Source: Mikania micrantha (lineage: Eukaryota; Streptophyta; Magnoliopsida; Asterales; Asteraceae). Taken from it: 64,000 nucleotides of DNA. The notes beneath the pieces were generated by a model. The model worked only from the letters and a program-made list of their open reading frames with translations, was not told the origin of the DNA and did no database searches. Below, piece by piece: positions 11,202 to 20,865 of the stretch (position 1 is its first letter; the number at the start of each line of letters is the position of its first letter). Position numbers and translations under genes: made by a program. The stretch spans positions 65,266,593-65,330,592 of the forward strand of contig CM018685.1 of assembly GCA_009363875.1 (NCBI GenBank), read 5' to 3'.

Positions 11202-11389
11202 ACTAAAAAAATCCAAACTTATAATTCAGGTCTTTTTTTTTCTCGACTCGTTTGATGCACTTGAATTCTTATGACTGCTTCTGTCTAATTTGTTGTCTGT
11301 ATGCACCGATAACAGTTGCAGAAGAAGAGATGACGATGCCTATGGATGAAATGTGCAGATTCTTTAAGTGGAAAAATGTTATGGGATAA
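5302..11389 (+). CDS. Small secreted peptide gene or relic, intron split by a Copia element
   Basis: Exon 1 is 5302-5365: ATG, then MKMKFLFSIFIFYHLTII, a good signal peptide, ending at the donor G|GTGAGT in phase 1. The matching exon 2 is 11316-11389: after the acceptor AACAG the phase-1 continuation encodes VAEEEMTMPMDEMCRFF and stops at TAA. Joined, it would give about 45 aa with a single cysteine. The intron between them is about 5.95 kb, of which 5654 bp is the Copia insertion. The start of the mature part resembles the defensin-like exon at 15278 (an acidic run, then P and MC), so this may be a shortened paralogue. I do not know its function, and it may be a pseudogene. The exon pairing is an inference from phase and position. 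Confidence 0.4.
5490..5664 (+). repeat. Copia 5' LTR
   Basis: 175 bp, TG...CA ends (TGTTATGTATTAAG to TTTTATAACA). It matches the right LTR at every position I compared, which indicates a recent insertion. Confidence 0.95.
5665..5678 (+). promoter_or_regulatory. Primer-binding site, complementary to a tRNA-Ile anticodon arm
   Basis: Directly after the LTR the sequence is CGTTATCAGCACGA. Its reverse complement TCGTGCTGATAACG matches, as I recall it, the anticodon arm of plant cytosolic tRNA-Ile (TCGTGCTAATAACG). The only difference is at wobble position 34, where the gene has A but the mature tRNA carries inosine, which is copied as G. Priming from an internal tRNA cut, as in Drosophila copia, is implied. 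The usual initiator-Met site TGGTATCAGAG is absent. Confidence 0.6.
6391..6444. repeat. (TA)n microsatellite within the Copia element
   Basis: About 54 bp of uninterrupted TA dinucleotide, in the non-coding region after the primer-binding site. Shorter TA runs occur at 7112-7130 and 9180-9200. Confidence 0.9.
8110..8440 (+). pseudogene. Copia integrase C-terminal remnant
   Basis: Translated piecewise, the stretch recalls the Copia motif series around KRLQLIARPLLM and the later FGCAVYVPI. Here it reads NKRLQLIVRPLLMIVKL, then a decayed AILH-like part, then IFGYAVNVQILPC. Stops and frame changes interrupt it. It is followed by the linker to RT. Confidence 0.65.
8640..9030 (+). repeat. Degenerate tandem repeat between integrase and RT remnants
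   Basis: About ten imperfect copies of a unit built on CCTAGAAGAGATTAACGTAACTC / GTTGATCGGTAAAATC, with half-units of about 25 bp and full units of about 50-60 bp. Copies alternate 'agaagagattaac' and 'agaagaggtt'. It has no known role and may have spread by slippage. Confidence 0.8.
9215..10010 (+). pseudogene. Copia reverse transcriptase remnant
   Basis: At 9215-9460 the translation gives AELDSFEKRNVFGPV, then VKPVVCKWVS, then a VDYE-like patch, which is the Copia RT entry region. At about 9890-10005 the C-terminal RT linker appears (INGSLLPQKEGK, then GPEVPYL with a frame break). Several stops lie between, and no intact catalytic YVDD-like motif was found. Confidence 0.75.
10030..10250 (+). 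repeat. Internal copy of the Copia 3' non-coding module
   Basis: The sequence from ACAACATAACTGATCCAGC to TCTCAGGGGGAGA (10149-10161) is a diverged copy of the module before the right LTR (10845-10968: GCAACATAACTGATCTAG to GTCTGAGGGGGAG). A further partial copy (TTTTCTTAGCAAAGG) follows at about 10200. The element therefore carries an extra polypurine-like tract inside it, between the RT and RNase H remnants. Confidence 0.7.
10300..10770 (+). pseudogene. Copia RNase H remnant
   Basis: Recognisable C-terminal RNase H words are present: HIKARYIKGDITMYISP and SSKNLADLFTKFLPRSSF. Both belong to the standard Copia end 'KHIDIRYHFIRE...NPADLFTK..P'. In-frame stops separate them, and the frame dies just before the 3' non-coding module. 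Confidence 0.75.
10969..11143 (+). repeat. Copia 3' LTR
   Basis: 175 bp, preceded by the polypurine tract CTGAGGGGGAG and followed by the target duplication AAAAA. Matches the left LTR throughout by eye. Confidence 0.95.
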
Positions 11390-12062
11390 TTATCATACAA
11401 TGTTATGGAAAAATATAAAACTTCTAACACTTGAGTTTTGTGGTAATAAATTATTATTTTAATGTTATGGGATAATTATCATACATTGCATCTATATAAC
11501 ATTAATGTAGTGTAAAATCCCTAATTGGTTCACGTGTCAATTTTATATTTTTAGCTTTAACTTAAGTTAATATTTTTTTAAGTTTTGTTATTTATTATCG
11601 GCGCCATTTTATCTCGTAATTGGTCTATGCTTTTGAATATTACGACATGATGTATACCTCGTTTATGATTTGGTATGTTGTATGGTATTAGTTTGGAGGA
11701 ACAACTTTGTGGATATATTTTTGTGTTTTTAAATGCTTATTTTTATAAAGACAAATATTTATATTGATGTCAATATTGTAGAAGTAACAAGGCGCTCACA
11801 AGCTGGTTGATTGAGAAATTGTAAGTACTCAGTATAGTCAAAATTACTTGAAGAATACACGGACAACCTAAAATATGAATAAATTAATTATTTTGAGAGG
11901 TTATATATGTCTAAACTTAATGTATGTGAACCTTAAAGAAAATGCAAGTTCAAATGTCAAATACTAAAGTATTTTATAATAAGCATTATTAATTATCTTC
12001 CTCTAAGGTATCTCTATTGATATTAGCTCCATGTATTCATATTTAACCTCATCATTAAATAT
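11390..12062. other. Intergenic, short direct repeat
   Basis: No gene seen. The words TTATGGGATAATTATCATAC occur at about 11378-11397 and again at about 11465-11485, a local duplication that starts within the last codons of the small-peptide exon. Confidence 0.5.
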
Positions 12063-12070
12063 CTTTTCAT

Positions 12071-12711
12071 CAGGAGTGTGCATGGTAAATCAATAGCCGT
12101 AAATTCTAATAACCGTCTTGAATCATAACTGATTTTAACCAAAACCGACTTTAACCAATAGTTATGGTTAGTTATGGTTAAGCTAAACCATTAACTAAAC
12201 CATTCGGTTATGGTTATGGTTAGCCAAGCCGATTATTGCATATTTGTTTTTTTTTAGTATTTCTAGGTGGGTATGTATGTGTGTGTTTCTTTTTTTTTAA
12301 GAAGTTATGATGCAAGTTAAAGATAAACGGTAAGCTATTACTTTGTATTAAATGCAAATATTATGGGTTATATTGAGACTAAATATATTAGAAGATTAGT
12401 TAGTGTTCATAAGGTTTTTATTTTTCTTCACTCATTATCAGTTTCTAAAGTTATACGAGTTTTAATTAGATTTACATCATCGATATATTTCTAATTTACA
12501 GGCTTATTTACAAATCTTTTTAGTTTTTCAACAATTTCGTTATTACCCGAATTTAACCTAAACCGAGTCATAACCAGTGGTTAACCGATTAATGGTTACC
12601 GATCAATTGGTTTTGGTTATGAATATGGATTTAGAATTAACCAAAGTAGCGGTTTTGGTTATGAAAATAGTCATAACCGTACCGAACCGAACCGCACCAT
12701 GCACACCACTA
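12071..12711. mobile_element. hAT-type MITE with perfect 8-bp duplication
   Basis: The ends are CAGGAGTGTGCATGGT and ACCATGCACACCACTA, inverted repeats of each other at about 13 of 16 positions. The target duplication CTTTTCAT is perfect at 12063-12070 and 12712-12719. The interior is rich in GGTTATGGTTA and AACCGAACCG words. At 641 bp it has no coding capacity. Confidence 0.9.
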
Positions 12712-12719
12712 CTTTTCAT

Positions 12720-14640
12720 CCTAAAACATAAATTCTTCCCTATCAAATTCTCTCAATCTATAACGTTTTGATATTCTAAATATTCATCGTCACCCATGGC
12801 TTCACCAGTATCGAGTTGTGTAAAATCGCCAAAAAATACATCCGAGGGCCAAGTCCAGGTTAACTTTTACCACACTGATTCAAATTTTATTACAAATTGG
12901 CATGCTTACTGTCATAAAGCTCAAATATATTCTCTCGTTATTAGTAAGAAATAATCTTGTATATTACCGGTTACAAGACTAAAATAAAAATACAAATTAC
13001 TAATTTATATACCAAACTTGTTTTGATCCATGTTTTCGTTGGATACTCCAAATAGCCTCCTTGATTAGAGAATGATTAATATTGAGTCTTCAATCAAGCA
13101 TCCTGACGAGCCGGTAACAAATGCATCAAGAATACATTTGCTAGCTTTTAACCACTTATGTCTTCCACCTATTCTTTATTGACATAGAATAAACATGTTG
13201 ATGATTATGGTTGAGACACGTATTCAATATGCTTCCCTTAAAACAGATTTAGCGCATCTTCTCAAGACAAACGCGTCTGCCTCCCATGGTATAACAACCG
13301 AAACCAGTTTGTGTACTGTCGGGATTAACCTAACACCTGAAAAGGATATCTTAAACAAGAGTTTGAAGAGTTGAGAAAGTTGAAAATTCTTCAAAGTTTG
13401 TGTGAGATGTTATATAGTATTCTTTTTAACAAAAAACAAGACACCAATTGTCTTGTATTTATACTACAAGATGGTGATTCCAAAAGTCTTGACATAATAC
13501 ATATAATCAATACATGTAATTTAAAGAGCCTTGATTTAATTAAGTAATATGAATAGTCTTGATTTTAATTTATATTAAATTTGATGATTACTTAAGTAAT
13601 TCAAATTTCTAATAGTTATACATACGATGACAAAGACATTAGTTTCTTACTCTTAGCCATACTACTTTAGGGATGACAATCAACAATATCACTAGATTGC
13701 AACATCATCAATTAGGATTGATTTAATGGGTTAAGATACCCTCTCAAAATTTTATAACTCATAATTTTGTAAATTGTTTTTAATAAATAGTGGACTTATT
13801 TTTTTATTTTTTTAAAAGAAAGCAATAGGCTTTAATTATAAGCAATGGGTTGTGGGCTTCCTTTTAAGAAACACAGACGTGCACTAAGCCAATAAGGCTT
13901 TCTAGTTTCTAGCTTCCATATTATTAGATTCGACAACAAAGGGTAGGGTATAAGAAAGTAAAATTTTGATATTATGTTTAGCATAAAAAGTTTGAAATCA
14001 TAGGATGATGACAGTTTAAAAGAACATTGTATTAATCTTGAAATTTTTTTGAAAAATGGTGCTATTTTAAATATAGATGTTATAGTCTTATAGATGTGTT
14101 TCGATAACTAAAATTGATAAGACATATAGAAAATGATATACTTATTAATATATACTTAATTATAATAAAATTTTAATTCTTCAAAAAGGCATATATTGCT
14201 TAAAATTATGTTAAGTATTAATGTAACGGTTGCTTTCGCATGAAAAGTTTTTTCTAAATTAAAATTGTTAAAAAAATTATCTCAGATACTCAATGGCACA
14301 AGAAAGATTAAATAATTTCCTTTTTTTTTGTCAATTGAAAAATATTTTAAAAGAAATTGATTATCAACATTTTATAAAAGAATTTACATCTAAAAAACCT
14401 AGAAAAATACATTTAATCTAAACATTTTACACAAGTAACTATAAATTAAACAATTTTTAACTCCGCCATATATACACGTTTTAGTTTATTATTACGAGTC
14501 TTAAGTCTAGGAAAATGATAAATGTTTTAAGTTTTAACTTAAGGGCCCCGAATTTTAATTGCGTTTAAGACCCTCAAAAAGGTTTAGTTATCCCTGCGTT
14601 GAACGACAAGAAATTACTCGCCTGTGACTGATATGAAAAC
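12720..14640. other. Intergenic, AT-rich
   Basis: No supportable gene. One isolated exon-like stretch starts with ATG at 12797 (MASPVSSCVKSPKNTSEGQ, then CAG|GTTAAC) but no partner exon was found. The rest is AT-rich with homopolymer runs. Confidence 0.5.
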
Positions 14641-14803
14641 AAAAACAAAGCATTTATGATTCATATCTATTTAATTTCACTAACAAATACACTTTTATTA
14701 CAAAAAAAAAGAGTAGTATTTTACTCAAAACATTTCTATTTAGGTTGCTCTTGATCATCTTATGTACGGGTAAGCTAGCACAAAAAACAATGGCAAATTA
14801 TAA

Positions 14804-15202
14804 CAGGGGCAGGGCGGGGCAACCGCCTCCTCTCTTTTTTACATCCCTGTAGTTATTTTTTTTGACTGAAATATTATTTTTTGTTTTAAACATTGGTTTC
14901 GTCCAGTGGCGAAGCTTGACGAGGATCCCAGGGGGGGCGAAATAAAAAAAAAATTCCCGGGGGGGCGAAATAAAAAAAAAATTCCCGGGGGGGCGAAGTA
15001 AAGGTTTTTAAAAAATTTTACACTACGCATCGGGAAATATACACAAATACGCGAAAAAACAGGGGGGCGGTCGCCCCCCCCCCCCCCGGTCCCTTGTATC
15101 CTTCGCCCATGGTTTCGTCTCTCTCGTTTCAAAAAATTAACATGTATTGGGGCTTTTGTACATTTTTGCGTCCTCTGTCAAAACTATCAAGCTTCGCCAC
15201 TG
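14804..15202. mobile_element. Outer hAT-type MITE, interrupted by a nested copy
   Basis: It starts CAGGGGCAGGGC and ends AAGCTTCGCCACTG. The internal words (ATTTTTTTTGACTGAAATATT, TTTCAAAAAATTAACATGTATT) match the copies at 15680-15859 and 46229-46415. The related MITE at 14904-15111 sits inside it. No clear outer target duplication was found, so the left end is uncertain. Confidence 0.6.
14904..15111. mobile_element. Nested hAT-type MITE
   Basis: 208 bp with ends CAGTGGCGAAG and CTTCGCCCATG. The 8-bp duplication GTTTCGTC is perfect at 14896-14903 and 15112-15119. The interior holds repeated G-runs (GGGGGGGCGAAATAAAAAAA) and a C15-type run at 15073-15087. Confidence 0.88.
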
Positions 15203-15679
15203 ACCAAAAATACGTTTAACTCGATTGAACAGTTGGGTTAATATTTACTTCGTATAATGTGTTTGAAAATATGGCAGGAGAACCTGTGATGAGACCAAAT
15301 AAGATGTGTGAAACCGGACGGTACGAGCCTCGGTATTGCGTCAAGAACAAATGTTCTGGTGCTTGCAAAAGTGATGGGTTCGTTGATGGCATTTGCAAAC
15401 TCATATTTGCTCCTCCAAGACCCGTTTGGATTTGCTTTTGTTCTTACCCATGTATGTCACCCAGTATATTATAACGACATTAAATTGGCATGTAAATCAT
15501 ATATTAATAAATGGATTTGATTCTTGTTTTTTAAACTAAAGGGATCATGTGTTTGGTCAGTCTTGTAGTCTCAATTCAAAAGTTTAAATCTCATCATTTT
15601 TGTTTTTATGATTTTCATTTTATTGTCATTTTGGTCTAGTATTCTATCACTGTTAGCACGGGCGAACCTACATTGGAAG

Positions 15680-15859
15680 CAGGGGCGAAGCTTAATAGGT
15701 TGCCCCCCCTTTTTTCGTTCGTATTGTTAATTTTTTGGCCGAAATGTTATTTTTAGTTAAAAATAATGGTTTCGCCCCCTTTCAATTCAAAAAATTAACA
15801 TGTATTTTTTGTTTCAAAAATTTCCGCATCCCTCTCACTTTGCCCTAACTTCGCCACTG
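15680..15859. mobile_element. hAT-type MITE, same family
   Basis: 180 bp, ends CAGGGGCGAAG and CTTCGCCACTG. The 8-bp duplication ATTGGAAG is perfect at 15672-15679 and 15860-15867. Confidence 0.9.
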
Positions 15860-15867
15860 ATTGGAAG

Positions 15868-17056
15868 CATGAGGGTCAACCGACCCCTATGAACTTCTTT
15901 TCATGCTATAAAATTATATTTAGGATTAGTATAATCAAATTATTTTATTGTTTATTAAATTTTAATAAATTAGTAAGTTATAGGAATATGAGAAATTATA
16001 TTTTTAAATATTTAATTATATAAATCTAATTACTAAAAATTAATATTATTTAGTAGGAGAGAAAGAGGCGGGAAAAAACATTTTTAGATTTAACTAAAAT
16101 GCGTCATGTGTCTTATATAAATACTCATTTATTAGAGCAGGTAGATTGTCATATTTTGTAAACTGTGACTGCTAATATTTTAGAATTTTTTATTCTATTT
16201 TATTTATTATTTTTAAACAGAATTTTTCTATATTTATCTAAAGAAGAATAATACTTGAACTCCAATGGTTTTATCCATTTGAACATAACTCTTCATCAGT
16301 CACTTAATTGTTATATAATTTGATTTTAATGTGATTTAGTCATTTAGGTATAATTTTAAAAGTTAAAATTTGTTAATATATTGAAAAATTGTGTTATCAA
16401 GTATAATTTGTATATTCAGGTAATATGAAACAATTTTTTAAAAGAAATTTTTAACATTAATTTGCTTTAAATCTTGGATTTGTTGATTTAAATAGTATTA
16501 ATTCGAATCTTGTTAAAAGAAAATCAATTTTATCATATTAGTGTGATCAATGAAATTGCGATTTGACATAATATGTATTTGTGATTTAATTTAGTTTTAT
16601 TATTTTTTAAATGGCCCGACCCGAACCGTTTCAAGAAAAAATAAAATATTTAACGACTAATACTCACATGTAAAAAATTTCTATCCCCATGAGGAAATTT
16701 TCTGAGTCTGCCCCGACTGTGTTAGAAAATCTGTTTTTTTCAAAGATGCTTTTGTTAATCAAACGTTCACAAAATCCTACAGTTTCGTTATATATATCTT
16801 AAATTTATATTATCCTATGGCTTTTATTATAACTCATATCCAAACGTGTCAATTAACAATATTTATATATGAGAGCAATTATTGTGTTTGTAGCTCATAA
16901 AATTAAATAAAGTTTTATTTAGACGATTCCTTATTAATTTCACATGGTTAAAAATATAGGATTCTGAATTTACTAACTTTGTAAATTACATATATACCTG
17001 ATTCAAAACATAAATTACATATATTCACTTATCTAACCATTTACATTACATATATC
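15868..17056. other. Intergenic, AT-rich
   Basis: No gene, RNA or bounded element recognised. Confidence 0.5.
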
Positions 17057-17068
17057 TCTTATGTAAAG

Positions 17069-17337
17069 CCCCCGTGTGCGGTGCACTTATATGATATATA
17101 TGTGTCGACCATCGATGAGCAAAAGTAAAATTACACTAATTTTAACGTTATTTTACTTAATTTTTGTAAAAATAGCGTTAAATGCGTTGAGTTAGTTGGT
17201 TAATCAGACATTATGAGACGTTAGAAGCAGCCTCTCTATTCCTACCGGGTAGAGGTAAGGTTGTCTACATCTTACCCTACTCAGACCCTACCTTAGCTTT
17301 GCTAATTGTGAGATATACTTAGTACGATAATGATATT
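17069..17337 (+). mobile_element. SINE-like retroelement, copy A
   Basis: 269 bp flanked by the perfect 12-bp duplication TCTTATGTAAAG (17057-17068, 17338-17349). It ends in an AGTACGATAATGAT tail and contains the block CAGCCTCTCTATTCCTA followed by GGTAAGGTTGTCTACATC, as in Au-type SINE tails. A near-identical copy lies at 56567-56848. Confidence 0.75.
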
Positions 17338-17400
17338 TCTTATGTAAAGTTTTAAATTACATATATTTTATACCTAAAAAAGTAAAATTATAAAAAATAA

Positions 17401-17595
17401 CTTTTTTTTGAATGGCTTGGTACGACGACACCCAAAACGAGATTTCAACCGTCCCCTCGGATTTGATGTTCTATGGCGTACGCTCGAGCACAGTCAAGAA
17501 GGAACCCTACAACTAGGTAAACCCTCTGACATTGCTCAGCAAATATGGTCCCGAATTCAAATACAAGACATCTCATAGAGAAGTCAACGAAGGCT
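17401..17595 (-). mobile_element. SINE candidate
   Basis: On the minus strand it contains a pol III B-box-like GTATTTGAATTCGGG and ends GCCATTCAAAAAAAAG, the same tail as the SINEs at 22149 and 36406 (GCCGTTCAAAAAAA). Flanks are A-rich and no clear target duplication could be set. Confidence 0.5.
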
Positions 17596-17831
17596 AGAAG
17601 CCCTTTGATAAAAAAAAAAAAAAAGGACTATATGTAAGTTAAGTTTTTGATTTCGCTATATATTAGAGTTATAAATAGGATACTCCAATTTCACATATTT
17701 CAAAATTCCAATATGAATCATGCATTAAGCTGTGACCGACACAACTTTATGGTCGCTAATCGCTATAAATTGATACCGGTGGTGGGCCAGTTGTGTTTTC
17801 TTTTTAAGCTGAGTGAAAATAATATTAGGAA

Positions 17832-17870
17832 CCAGGTGTTTCCCCTCCGCGCGTTGCATCGGGAGACTTC
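17832..17870 (-). mobile_element. Helitron-like 3' terminus
   Basis: On the minus strand the sequence ends GGGGAAACACCTGG followed by T. That is a CTRR end with T outside, preceded by a GC hairpin-like block (CCCGATGCAACGCGCGGAGG). The copy at 59778 shares this block and the adjoining words. The 5' end (expected TC start, to the right) was not located. Confidence 0.5.
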
Positions 17871-18620
17871 TATGAGTTTACTATTTTTAAAATAAATATT
17901 GGTAGACCAGCCGTGCATTAACAACACAATCTTGAATTCATAAACGCTGATAAAAAACACCACAACGACTGTTTGTTTATCACAAATCATAACGCATACT
18001 TCGTCATAAAAGTAAACGCCACTCATCATAAACATGAAAGCATACTTAGTCATAAAAGCAAATGTCAAAATTCCGAATACAAAAAAGTAAAACAAATTTA
18101 AAAGTCACAAATGACAAAAATCATCATTTAATATACATGTGTTCAAACTCTAAAATCCTTAAACTATCCTCTCTTTTTTTTTCATAACTTTTAATATATA
18201 TAATAATTTAGGATGAATTATTATTTGAAAGGACAAAATTCTAGTAATCTAAAATTAAAAAAAAAAATAAAAAAAAGGTTATATTAAATCATACATAGTT
18301 TATTTGTTTCTATTTACGTTTTAAACAACCTTTATTTATTGGTATGAGACATTAGATTACTCCATTGATACATATAACAAAAACAAAGACAAATTACTTA
18401 TATCTCAATAATAATTAAATTGCTTTTGAGAAAATCCCTGACTCACATATAATGGTTACACATAAATAACGAATAACATAATATAATAACGTGTGTATAT
18501 TTATGTTTATCATTATATTGTGATTCATATATACTAACTAGTCATCAAAACTCATTATTTGTAAATACTATCTGACAATAACATTTTTTACTAACTAGAT
18601 GAAAAAGTTAATATATATAT

Positions 18621-19041
18621 AGGGGAAAGATCAAATAAAAAGTATATTTTGCCTAAGAAGGCTAAGAAGGATTTTTAAAATCTCCAAAACCGACCCAAAC
18701 GAACTCCGATTGAACTCATTTCGATGGCATTGGAACCGTCTCATCGAACCCTACAATATTAGATTTTAAGTTTTCGTTTTAACAACTAGATTTAGATTTT
18801 GGGTTTTAGGGCTTGGTTTTTAGCTTTTAAGTTGTATCTTTATGTTAAAGATTTGTTTTTAAAGTTTTGGTTTTAGTATTAGGGTTTATTGTTTACGATT
18901 TAAGGTTTGGGTTTTAGGGTTCGACAAGCCGGTTCCAATGATGTAAAAATTAATTCAATCGGGATTTGTTTGAGTTGGTTTTCAAGTTTTTAAAATCCTT
19001 CTTAGCCTTCTTAGGCAAAATAGACTTTTTAGGGAACCTTC

Positions 19042-19045
<4 letters not shown>
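18621..19045. mobile_element. TIR element inserted in a TA microsatellite
   Basis: 425 bp with roughly 60-bp inverted ends: AGGGGAAAGATC...GCCTAAGAAGGCTAAGAAGG against CCTTCTTAGCCTTCTTAGGC...GGAACCTTCCCCT. It is flanked by TA dinucleotide repeats on both sides. The interior has many TTTTAGGGTTT-type words. No coding capacity. Confidence 0.7.

Positions 19046-19125
<80 letters not shown>
19046..19125. repeat. (TA)n microsatellite, about 80 bp
   Basis: A pure TA run that separates the element ending at 19045 from the one starting at 19126. Confidence 0.95.
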
Positions 19126-19130
<5 letters not shown>

Positions 19131-20822
19131 GAGGCTCCTAAGAAAACTATGAAACTTGAGAAAACCAAGAAAACCTTCATCTAACCATTAATTAGAGAGA
19201 TCAATGGCTAGATTTAATAATGGCATTATTGTAAATATTATTTGTTTGAAAATTATGTATTTATATAAAAAGGGTATTATGGGTAATTGATTTATACTCA
19301 TTTTAGAAACGGTGGATTTAATAACCGTAATTAATGTGATTGTCTCCATAATCTTGAAAAGTTCCCATCAAAAACATTCAATTTATTTATTGTTCCAGAT
19401 TACACTCTTTTTTGGCTACATATTGCTCCATTTTACACTCTTTTTTGGCTACATATTTTATATAATATTTATTTATATGTTAAGTGGTATTTAATATATT
19501 GCTACACGTTACATTTTTTTGGTTGTATTTTTTTATATAATATTTATTTGTGATTGCATATATATTGATCGTATGATCAATTACATTTTTTTACCAAATT
19601 TACTAAACATAAATTCGGGATACAAGATAAAGTTAATATATGTTACATTTATTTTCTCATTTCATCACTTGTTACATATATATTTATTTTTTCTTAATAC
19701 ACAAACATAAGTAAATTACATACATGTAACCATTTACACAATAAATTACATATATGTAACTTTAAGTATTATTGTATGTAACAAATAATGTTACATTTAA
19801 GTATTACGTAACACCTAATAATACTTTTTGATCATATATCTAATTACATAGGAGTAACTTTAAGTATTACGTATATGTAACAAACAGTGTTACGTATACA
19901 TAATCAGATATACCTGATTATATTTATATGATTAAATAGATGTAATCATATATCTGATTACATGTATCTAATCATATATATCTGATTACATATATGTAAT
20001 CATATAAATGTAATCACATGTATTTGATTACATATATGTAATCAAATAAGAGTTATGATTGGATTTCATATGAAATTCAAAATCTTGTTGAAACTTAATA
20101 TATCCAAATTTAAAACAAGTCCACCATATTCACATATTTCCCTAATGAGTCGCTCAATATAACAAAAATCTCATAAATTTCTTATCTTGTTCAAACTAAA
20201 TGTATCCAATTTAATATAAGAACTCAAAAGAAAAGTGATTTTCTTATATATTAATGAAATATTTTGATTGGTTTAAAGTGTTTTTTCTAGTTTTCATCAA
20301 AATTAAAAGTTTCCTTAATAATCATATCCTTTATAGGGGAAATATTTGTGCATAACACACACAGAAAGAGAGATTAGCGATTGGTACCTCCTCTCCTTCC
20401 CTTTTGCTTTTTTTTTTTTTCAAATTGTTTTTTTATATATATTTTTTTGAACAAACTCATAATTGGAAATGTGTGAGGATGGCTAAAAAATCAATTTAAT
20501 TCTTTATGAAAAAAAATAAGGAGACGTAAAATAAAAACATAAAAAAACATTTTAATTTAACAAATTTAAAAGAGATTTTAAATTTAACATTTTAAATTTA
20601 AATTAACGTAAAAATGTAAAAATGATCTATTTGAAAGATCATGACTAACTGGATTGATGATGACTCAAATTAAAAGAGATTTAAGGAATTTAAATTAACA
20701 AATTTAAATTACCTAAATTTTGAGGTATAAGATTACCTAAATTAATGGTTGTAAAATTACTCAAATGCCATAGTTTTCTTGGTTTTCTTGGAAATGAGTG
20801 GTTTTCTTATGATCCTTCCCCT
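19126..20822. mobile_element. Second TIR element at the same TA microsatellite
   Basis: 1697 bp. The left end AGGGTGAGGCTCCTAAGAAA and the right end TTTTCTTATGATCCTTCCCCT are inverted repeats. Inner halves also pair (GAGAAAACCAAGAAAACC against GGTTTTCTTGGTTTTCTT). A TA repeat follows on the right (20823-20862). At 19690-20045 the body holds many TTACATATATGTAA-type palindromes. No gene. Confidence 0.65.
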
Positions 20823-20827
20823 ATATA

Positions 20828-20862
<35 letters not shown>

Positions 20863-20865
<3 letters not shown>

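Larger units (their letters stand above)
14656..15474 (+). pseudogene. Defensin-like (DEFL) cysteine-rich peptide relic
   Basis: Exon 2 (15278-15474, acceptor GCAG) encodes about 65 residues with eight cysteines spaced C-x8-C-x4-C-x3-C-x9-C-x12-C-x1-C-x3-C. The CxxxC and later CxC pair is the CS-alpha-beta signature of plant defensin-like peptides. Mature start: GEPVMRPNKMCETGRYEPRY. A likely exon 1 ends at 14769 in LLLIILCT plus donor G|GTAAGC, phase 1, which matches exon 2. However, no ATG opens that frame: the nearest ATG (14656) is shifted by one base across a run of nine A at about 14702-14710. The intron contains two nested MITEs. Such peptides are secreted and act in defence or cell signalling. 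I call it a relic because of the broken start; exon 2 itself is clean. Confidence 0.55.

Noticed and set aside
12797..12859. Exon-like MASPVSSCVKSPKNTSEGQ with a CAG|GTTAAC donor
   Set aside because: No partner exon, acceptor or family match found. Possibly a captured fragment, too weak to annotate.
14839..15132. 97-aa minus-strand open frame
   Set aside because: Falls entirely within nested MITEs and runs through G and A homopolymers.
18950..19180. 76-aa minus-strand frame with (IY)n
   Set aside because: Translation of the TA microsatellite at 19046-19125.
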